Part shown: positions 15,464 through 20,041 of the stretch, piece by piece
Numbering within the stretch: position 1 is the first letter of the stretch
Layout of the letters: each line of letters starts with the position of its first letter
NCBI RefSeq assembly: GCF_001509795.1
Contig: NZ_LLZN01000096.1
Coordinates: 1-20,041 of the forward strand
DNA length: 20,041 nt
Source of the DNA: Streptomyces sp. NRRL WC-3605
Lineage (GTDB): Bacteria > Actinomycetota > Actinomycetes > Streptomycetales > Streptomycetaceae
Direction of reading: 5' to 3'
Program-made: the position numbers and the translations under genes
Notes under the pieces: model-generated
The model's input: only the letters and a program-made list of their open reading frames with translations
Databases searched by the model: none
What the model was told of the DNA's origin: nothing

Positions 15464-16053
15464 TCACAGGGCCTCCCCGGGGGAATGTACGGCGAGTGAC
15501 CGGCTCAGTGAGACCAGCCGCGGAAGGATCTGGGGAGGTGCGGTCCGCAGCCGCACCAGGCCGAGGGTGATCGGCGCCGCGTCGACCAGGGGCCTCCAGG
15601 CCACGACGGGTTGGGTGAAGTAGACGGCCGTCGACGCCGGAGCGGGCCAGATACCCCGGCCGGCGTTGACGTGCAGCAGGCACTCCTCCGGCGTGTTCGC
15701 GGCCGGGCCCAGCCTGGGGCTCTAACCGTCGGGACGCGGGTCCACGTTCCAGAACCGCATGACCTCCTCGGGCAGATCGGCGTGGGGCCCGATGACGGGC
15801 TCGTCGCGCAGGTCCGCGAGGGAGAGCTTCTCCTGACGTGTCAGCGGATGGCCGGGCGCCAGGGCGATCATCCGCTGTTCGGTGAGGATGTCCGCGCCGG
15901 CCGACGCGGCGTCGGCGATGGGGAGCCAGATGAACGCCGCGTCCGACTCCCCTTCGTGCAGGGCACGGAGGGCTTCGGGGGCACGCGCGACGGCATGGCC
16001 TACGACCTCGACGGCGGGGGCGTCCGTGAACAGGTCTACTCCGGGCCAGCCGT
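15464..16053 (-). pseudogene. LysR-family regulator, effector domain remnant with in-frame amber codon
   Basis: The minus frame reads GWPGVDLFTDAPAVEVVGHA, then ALHEGESDAAFIWLPIADAA, ILTEQRMIALAPGHPLTRQE, LADLRDEPVI and VMRFWNVDPRPDG. It meets TAG at 15722-15724, then resumes SPRLGPAANTPEECLLHVNA, GRGIWPAPASTAVYF and ITLGLVRLRTAPPQILPRLV to the TGA at 15464. The resumed frame fits a LysR substrate-binding domain of the type that ends near 290-300 residues. The stop looks like a single TCG-to-TAG change, since Gly-Ser-Ser-Pro is expected. The N-terminal winged helix-turn-helix and about the first 100 residues are absent, so it is a deletion remnant that has also gained a stop. It lies between the GlxA and TetR genes. 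Confidence 0.7.
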
Positions 16054-16155
16054 CCCTGCCGGAACGTCACACCCCAGAAGCCGGGAACCGGCCGTCCCGC
16101 CGGCGGTACGCGCAGGGTGTGCCCACGGCTTCGACTGCGGAGTCGTTGTGGCCGC

Positions 16156-16749
16156 TCACGCGGCGGTCGCCGACGACGTGGTGTGAGCGAGGACTGCTGC
16201 CCGTGCCGCTGTCCTGGCGGCGTCGACCACCGCACGGTCCTGCAGAAGACGGCCGGACGTGAGGGCCCCGTCGATCAGCAGCCCGAGATGTGCGGCCAGC
16301 GCGGACGGCTGTGCGGCTCCCGCGGCTCCGGCGAGGCCGGTCAGCCACTCTTGGCGGCGCCGGGTGTGGGCGACGGTGGCCGCGTGCGCCTCGGAGTCGA
16401 GCTCGGCCTCGACAGCGGCGCTCACGAAGGGGCAGCCGAAGAAGCCGTGGCGGTCGAAGGACGCCGGCAGTGCGTCGAAGACTCCCGCCAGCTGCTCGGC
16501 GGGGTCGGGCCCCGCGGCGTCGGCGGCCTCCCGCAGCCGCCCCATCCACGACTCGTCCGTGCGCCGCAGGTAGGCGGCGATGAGCTCGTCCTTGGTGCGG
16601 AAGTGCGCGTACAGGGTGGACTTCGCCACCCCGGAGTGGGCGATGACCTGGTCCACGCCCACCCCCCTCAGTCCATGCCGGTGGAAGAGGGCTGCCGCCG
16701 AATCGAGGATCCTCTGCTCGGTGTTCGTCTTGCGTACGCGCGTCGCCAT
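16156..16749 (-). CDS. TetR-family transcriptional regulator
   Basis: A complete 197-aa repressor. The N-terminus MATRVRKTNTEQRILDSAAA leads into the helix-turn-helix VDQVIAHSGVAKSTLYAHFR (about residues 32-52) followed by TKDELIAAYL. The C-terminal domain contains FGCPFVSAAVEAELDSEAHA and LIDGALTSGRLL, a pattern of the TetR subgroup with a TetR_C_33-like ligand domain, often placed beside oxidoreductases. No clear ribosome binding site precedes the ATG at 16749, so it may be leaderless or weakly translated. It is divergent from a broken quinone oxidoreductase, and two similar dyads lie between them. The regulator is intact although its likely target is not. Confidence 0.93.
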   Translation of the reverse strand: MATRVRKTNTEQRILDSAAALFHRHGLRGVGVDQVIAHSGVAKSTLYAHFRTKDELIAAYLRRTDESWMGRLREAADAAGPDPAEQLAGVFDALPASFDRHGFFGCPFVSAAVEAELDSEAHAATVAHTRRRQEWLTGLAGAAGAAQPSALAAHLGLLIDGALTSGRLLQDRAVVDAARTAARAAVLAHTTSSATAA

Positions 16750-16754
16750 GCAAG

Positions 16755-16768
16755 ACAGACTAGTCGTT
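16755..16768. promoter_or_regulatory. TetR operator candidate, proximal site
   Basis: ACAGACTAGTCGTT contains the perfect 8-bp palindrome GACTAGTC and ends 6-19 nt upstream of the tetR start. It agrees with the site at 16809-16822 at 10 of 14 positions. Confidence 0.5.
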
Positions 16769-16808
16769 CCGATCTACGCCCCTGCCACGCGTCGCCGCCC
16801 CTATAAAG

Positions 16809-16822
16809 ACGGACCAGTCTGT
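16809..16822. promoter_or_regulatory. TetR operator candidate, distal site
   Basis: ACGGACCAGTCTGT shows the same AC-n-GAC-nn-GTC-n-GT symmetry as the site at 16755. It follows a TATAAA (16802-16807), so binding could block a promoter facing the oxidoreductase remnant at 16880. Confidence 0.5.
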
Positions 16823-16879
16823 TCGATTGGTCGGGTGTGCACACCGATGCCGGAGTGATCGCGAGAGACGGGTGCCGTG

Positions 16880-17852
16880 ATGCGTGCGGTGGTCCTGGAG
16901 CAGTTCGGCGGTCCGCTCGAGGTACGGGAGACCGCCGGCCGACGCCCGGGCAGGGGCAGGTTCCGGTGCGGATCCACGCCGGCGGGGTGAACCCGCTGGA
17001 CACGAAGATCAGGGCGCGAAAGGCGGCGCATGCCCGCGTGCGGTCACCGACCGTGCTGGGCATGGACCTGAGCGGACAGGTGGTGCAGATGGGCGCCGCA
17101 GTGAGCGGCTTCGCCCCCGGGGACGAGGTGTACGGGCGGCGTGGGCGACTTGCAGGGATCGCCGGCACCGTTCGCGGCGGTCGACACGCGCCTGCCGCCC
17201 CACAAACCGGCCAGGCTGCCGATGCGGAAGGCGGCAGCGCTGCCGTGGGCCGTGCTCACGGCATGGCGCCTGGTGGACCGGGCCGGCGTACGGGCCGGGC
17301 AGAAGGTTCTCGTCCACGGCCGGGCAGGCGGCGTGGACAGTGTCGCGTCCAGATCGCCGCCGCCCGCGGCGCGCAGGGGTCCGCGACCACGTCGGCGGCC
17401 ACGACGCCGCTCGTGCGGCGCCTACAAGCGGTTCCGACCGACTACGCCCCCGTGCCCGTGGAGAGGTATGTCGCCGAGCACACCGGCGGTACCGGATTCG
17501 ACATCGTCTTCGACACCGTGGACGGCCCGGCCCTGGACTCCTCCTTCGAGGCGGTGCGCACCTACATCGGTCATGCGGTCGGCGCGCTGGGCTCGGGAAC
17601 CCACGCGCTCGCGCCGCTGTCGTCCGGGCAGCCCCCACTCGGGCGAGTTCACACTGCTGCCGAATCTGACGGGCCGGGGCCGCCAACACCACGCCGAGAT
17701 CCTGAGCGAAACCGCCAACCTGGTGGACGAGGGCGCACCGCGACCCGTGCTGGACGCGACCCGCTACACCCGCGCCGACGCGACGGACGCCCACCGGGCC
17801 GTGGAGAACGCCACCCCCCGACGGCAATGCCGTCATCGACGTGGAGCCGTGA
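16880..17852 (+). pseudogene. Quinone oxidoreductase / zinc-type alcohol dehydrogenase-like protein, multiply frameshifted
   Basis: ATG 16880 begins [20 protein letters not shown]. The protein then continues by switching frames: [20 protein letters not shown] ... [26 protein letters not shown] (shift near 16945), [20 protein letters not shown] ... [19 protein letters not shown] (near 17140), QIAAARGAQ ... [20 protein letters not shown] (near 17350), [20 protein letters not shown] ... [20 protein letters not shown] (near 17640), and GNAVIDVEP to TGA at 17850-17852 (near 17817). At least five shifts are needed. The NADPH loop has also lost its pattern (GRAGGVDSV for GAAGGVGHV). Intact relatives are about 310-330 aa NADPH:quinone reductases. 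Clearly dead; probably once the target of the divergent TetR. Confidence 0.9.
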
Positions 17853-17877
17853 ACCCGGCCCGGACCGCCTCCCCCGG

Positions 17878-17914
17878 CCGCCCGCTCAGATCGACACGCG
17901 ACCCCAGCGGGCGG
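17878..17914. terminator. Hairpin between convergent QOR remnant and XRE gene
   Basis: CCGCCCGCT (17878-17886) pairs perfectly with AGCGGGCGG (17906-17914) across a 19-nt loop. It lies 26 nt past the QOR stop and 33 nt past the XRE stop, so it could serve both directions. A smaller CCCGG/CCGGG hairpin lies at 17930-17942. Confidence 0.5.
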
Positions 17915-17946
17915 ACCCGGCCCTTCCCGCCCGGCGCCCGGGTGTG

Positions 17947-18780
17947 TCAGCGGCGGGGCGCCGCCATGGACGCCAGATAGGTCAGGGCCTGCGCACTGCG
18001 GCTGCCCGGTTCAGCCGATCCCACCAGCAGCTCCTGCCCCGGCGCGGCCCGCACCTCGAAGCTCTCGTAGGTGAGCTCGACACGGCCGGCCTCGGGATGG
18101 ACGAAGACCTTGAACGCGCGGGTGAGAGCACCGACGTTCTGGTCGTTCCACAGGGCACGGAACTCCGCCGACGCCTGCAGCAGTTCCTGGACGAGTTCGC
18201 CGATCTCCGGGACGTCGCCGAAACGGGCCGCGTTCAGGCGCAGCGCGTACACGGTCGAGCTGGTGATCAGCCGCCGGTCCGGGAAGACGTCGCGGGCCCG
18301 CGGGTGGGTGAAGAGGATCCGCGGCATGTTCCTCTCGCCGTCGAACGGCTCCAGCAGGGCGTCGGCGATGACGTTGGTGGCCAGGATGTCGAACGCGGGC
18401 CCCAGGACGTAGGCCGCGGCGTCGGGGAAGGCATCGAGCAGACGCAGCAGGTCGGGATGCACCCGGTCGCGGCGGTGGCCGACCGTCGCGGACGGGCTCA
18501 GTCCTGCGAGGCGGTACAGGTGCGTACGCCCGTCGGCGGTCAGCCGCAGTGCCCTGCCGAGCGCGCCGACGACCTGAGGCGAGGGACTGGACTCCCGGCC
18601 CTGCTCCAGACGCACGTAGTAGTCGACACTCACCCCGGCCAGTACCGCGACCTCTTCCCTGCGCAGACCCCTGACCCTGCGCGTGCCGCTGCCGGCGGGG
18701 AGCCCGACGTCCGACGGCTCCAGACGGGCACGGCTCGCGCGAAGGAAGTCCCCCAGGGGTCGGGCAGGCGCACGGTTCAT
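17947..18780 (-). CDS. XRE-family regulator with MmyB-like ligand-binding domain
   Basis: 277 aa from ATG 18780. The helix-turn-helix spans about residues 36-80 ([40 protein letters not shown]), a nearly invariant signature of the MmyB/MLTR subgroup. Residues 105-265 form the PAS-like ligand-binding domain: [26 protein letters not shown], and the C-terminal [16 protein letters not shown]. Members typically sit divergent to a short-chain dehydrogenase or similar enzyme and control it in response to a small hydrophobic ligand, a family generalisation. Here the divergent neighbour is exactly such an SDR, and a 33-bp palindrome occupies the gap. No damage is seen. Confidence 0.95.
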   Translation of the reverse strand: MNRAPARPLGDFLRASRARLEPSDVGLPAGSGTRRVRGLRREEVAVLAGVSVDYYVRLEQGRESSPSPQVVGALGRALRLTADGRTHLYRLAGLSPSATVGHRRDRVHPDLLRLLDAFPDAAAYVLGPAFDILATNVIADALLEPFDGERNMPRILFTHPRARDVFPDRRLITSSTVYALRLNAARFGDVPEIGELVQELLQASAEFRALWNDQNVGALTRAFKVFVHPEAGRVELTYESFEVRAAPGQELLVGSAEPGSRSAQALTYLASMAAPRR

Positions 18781-18808
18781 GAACCCGACGGTACTGCGCG
18801 CCAGCCGC

Positions 18809-18841
18809 CGGCAGCCTGGGTGCGCGGCACCCAGGCTGCCG
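18809..18841. promoter_or_regulatory. 33-bp palindromic operator candidate between XRE and SDR genes
   Basis: Perfect 15-bp arms: CGGCAGCCTGGGTGC and GCACCCAGGCTGCCG around a GCG centre. It is 29 bp upstream of the XRE start and 84 bp upstream of the SDR start. Length, perfection and position make it the strongest operator candidate in the window. It could instead fold as an RNA hairpin in a 5' leader. Confidence 0.75.
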
Positions 18842-18924
18842 CGGCCTTCCTGAGCACGAGCCCGGCGGGTGCACTGATGCCGGTGGCCGTCGCCACCCCG
18901 TTCACGCAGAAGGAGACAACCACC

Positions 18925-19665
18925 GTGCTTGCGCCCGCCCCCTTGAAGAAGGTCGTCCTGATCACCGGAGCCAGCAGCGGCATCGGCGAGGCCACGGCAC
19001 GCCGCCTGGCCGCCGCGGGCCACCAGGTCATGGCCGGCGCCCGCCGTACCGACCGGCTGGCGCAACTCGCTCAGGAGGTGAGCGCGGCAGGCGGTCTGCT
19101 GGACCACCGCGCGCTCGACGTCACCCGCCGCGACAGCGTCGAGGCGTTCGTCGAGGCCGCGCACGACCGCTACGGCCAGATCGACGTCCTGGTCAACAAC
19201 GCCGGCGTGATGCCGCTCTCCCCGATGGCCGACCTCCGCGTCGACGAATGGGACCAGATGATCGACGTCAACATCCGCGGCACCCTCCACGGCATCGCCG
19301 CGGTACTGCCGAGAATGCGTGAACAGGGCGGCGGGCACATCGTCAACATCGCCTCGGTGGCCGGCCACCGCGTCGACCCGACCGCGGCCGTGTACTGCGC
19401 CACCAAATACGCCGTACGGGCCCTCTCCGAAGGACTACGCCAGGAAACCCGCGACATCCGCGTCACACTCATCAGCCCCGGCTTCACCCAGAGCGAGCTC
19501 CTCGACCACGGCGGCGCCCCCCAGGCACAAGCCGCAGCACGCGCCGCCGCACAGCAACTCGCCATCCCCGCCACCGCCATCGCCGACACCATCCGCTTCG
19601 CCCTCGAACAGCCGGCAGACGTGGACATCAACGAAATCGTCGTACGACCCACCACCCAGGGCTGA
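18925..19665 (+). CDS. SDR-family oxidoreductase (MLTR-controlled)
   Basis: 246 aa from GTG 18925, which has AAGGAG 9 nt upstream; an ATG at 18877 lacks such a site. Classical SDR motifs are intact: TGASSGIG at residues 14-21, LDVT at 64-67, NNAG at 91-94, Asn116 (DVNIRG), Ser144 (NIASVAG) and Tyr157-x3-Lys161 (YCATK). The Arg at 40-41 (GARRTDRL) after the second strand favours NADP over NAD. Members close to this are annotated as NADP-dependent oxidoreductases of unknown substrate. The frame is open far upstream (to 16837), but that part is antisense to the XRE gene and not coding. It is divergently paired with the XRE regulator, and a GC palindrome follows the stop. Confidence 0.95.
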   Translation: MLAPAPLKKVVLITGASSGIGEATARRLAAAGHQVMAGARRTDRLAQLAQEVSAAGGLLDHRALDVTRRDSVEAFVEAAHDRYGQIDVLVNNAGVMPLSPMADLRVDEWDQMIDVNIRGTLHGIAAVLPRMREQGGGHIVNIASVAGHRVDPTAAVYCATKYAVRALSEGLRQETRDIRVTLISPGFTQSELLDHGGAPQAQAAARAAAQQLAIPATAIADTIRFALEQPADVDINEIVVRPTTQG

Positions 19666-19668
19666 CCC

Positions 19669-19735
19669 CCCGGCCGGCCGGGAGCCTGCCTGCCACCTGC
19701 AAGCACGGCAGACGGCTGAGCAGCCCCGGCCGGCC
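19669..19735 (+). terminator. GC-rich hairpin region after the SDR gene
   Basis: CCCGGCCGGCCGGG at 19669-19682 is a self-complementary palindrome just after the stop. Its GGCCGGCCGGG also pairs perfectly (11 bp) with CCCGGCCGGCC at 19725-19735. Either fold could terminate the SDR transcript. Confidence 0.45.
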
Positions 19736-19779
19736 CGCCCGGCCGAACGGACGAACGGACCGGGCAGCGGCCGGTGCGC

Positions 19780-20041
19780 AGTACGGCCTGTGGAGTCTGG
19801 TGTCCGGTTGCGCAGAGCCAGGTCTGCCCCTGCCACTTCGGTGCGCGCGAAGGTCACCTCGTCGATACGCGCGGCCGGCGTGGCCGGCCGGGAGTCCACG
19901 GAGGCCACGGTGGCGCTTCCCTCGGCGAAGCGGTAGGTCCGCGCCCCGGCCAGGCCGGGCACGCCCGGCATGGTCAGATTGTGGATCTCCAGCCGTCCCT
20001 CCCCCGCGGCGACGCCCGACGTCGCGTACACGACCGCACCG
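19780..20041 (-). CDS. Unidentified partial reading frame at the right edge
   Basis: A minus frame enters from the right edge and reads GAVVYATSGVAAGEGRLEIH, NLTMPGVPGLAGARTYRFAE, ATVASVDSRPATPAARIDEV, then FARTEVAGADLALRN. The composition (short strands, LEIHNLTMPGV, FAEGSATVASVDS) looks like real protein of beta-rich type, and the third positions are GC-rich. I do not recognise the family. The frame stays open to 19435, but there it is antisense to the SDR gene, so the true protein probably ends or breaks near 19740-19790. It may be a 3'-truncated gene. Confidence 0.35.

Noticed and set aside
10306..15724. Programmed amber recoding of ArsC and LysR
   Set aside because: Both genes are also 5'-truncated and ArsC lacks a redox Cys, so ordinary decay is simpler. 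No pyrrolysine or suppressor machinery is visible.
16837..19665. A 942-codon plus-strand open frame
   Set aside because: It strings together part of the broken quinone oxidoreductase, antisense of the XRE gene, and the real SDR gene. The SDR has its own GTG and ribosome binding site at 18925.

Overview
The window looks like a piece of a Streptomyces or close actinomycete chromosome. GC is very high with strong G/C third-position bias, and the gene families are typical of the genus: a twin-arginine-exported PHP-domain protein, MmyB-like XRE regulators, GlxA/AraC regulators, IS481/IS256/IS701-type transposases and an S8 peptidase with the Streptomyces-type C-terminus. The mix of intact regulator/oxidoreductase pairs with many broken genes and IS scraps suggests an accessory zone such as a chromosome arm; that placement is inference.

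Layout. 1-1798: a TetR regulator (cut by the left edge) divergent from an SDR oxidoreductase, with two dyad sites between them, then a leftover aldehyde dehydrogenase C-terminus. 1799-2908: two hairpins, an intact carboxymuconolactone-decarboxylase-family gene, and about 390 nt with no recognisable gene. 2909-5813: a triple-frame remnant of an Abi-like protein, an intact aldo/keto reductase with a 19-bp-spacer (MerR-type) promoter but no MerR gene, a Ku::cytochrome P450 chimeric ORF with its own ribosome binding site, and the left end of an IS481-type element. 5814-7096: the C-terminal third of a secreted S8 peptidase, a strong hairpin, and a 45-nt scrap of an IS256-type transposase. 7271-9811: a translationally coupled pair (Tat-exported PHP protein then an unknown 206-aa protein) with an upstream palindrome and downstream hairpins. 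10042-12919: an arsenate reductase with one in-frame amber codon, an IS256 N-terminal fragment, a 5'-truncated and frameshifted IS701-type transposase, and a frameshifted metallo-beta-lactamase-fold gene. 12920-13536: repeats and no gene. 13537-15280: a GlxA-type regulator followed by an HD-domain hydrolase. 15464-17852: a LysR effector-domain remnant with an amber codon, an intact TetR regulator, and a divergent quinone oxidoreductase broken by several frameshifts; two related operator-like sites lie between the last two. 17947-19665: an XRE/MLTR regulator divergent from an SDR gene with a 33-bp palindrome between them. The right edge holds an unidentified partial reading frame.

How it works together. 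The recurring theme is a regulator next to an NAD(P)H-dependent oxidoreductase: TetR/SDR, TetR/QOR, XRE/SDR, and an aldo/keto reductase whose presumed MerR partner is missing. These are plausible stand-alone detoxification or redox-stress switches, not one pathway. About half of the gene-like segments are decayed. I find no CRISPR array, tRNA or rRNA and no convincing new multi-gene system. The most unusual items are the Ku::P450 chimera, the 33-bp XRE/SDR palindrome, and the coupled PHP-protein/unknown-protein pair.
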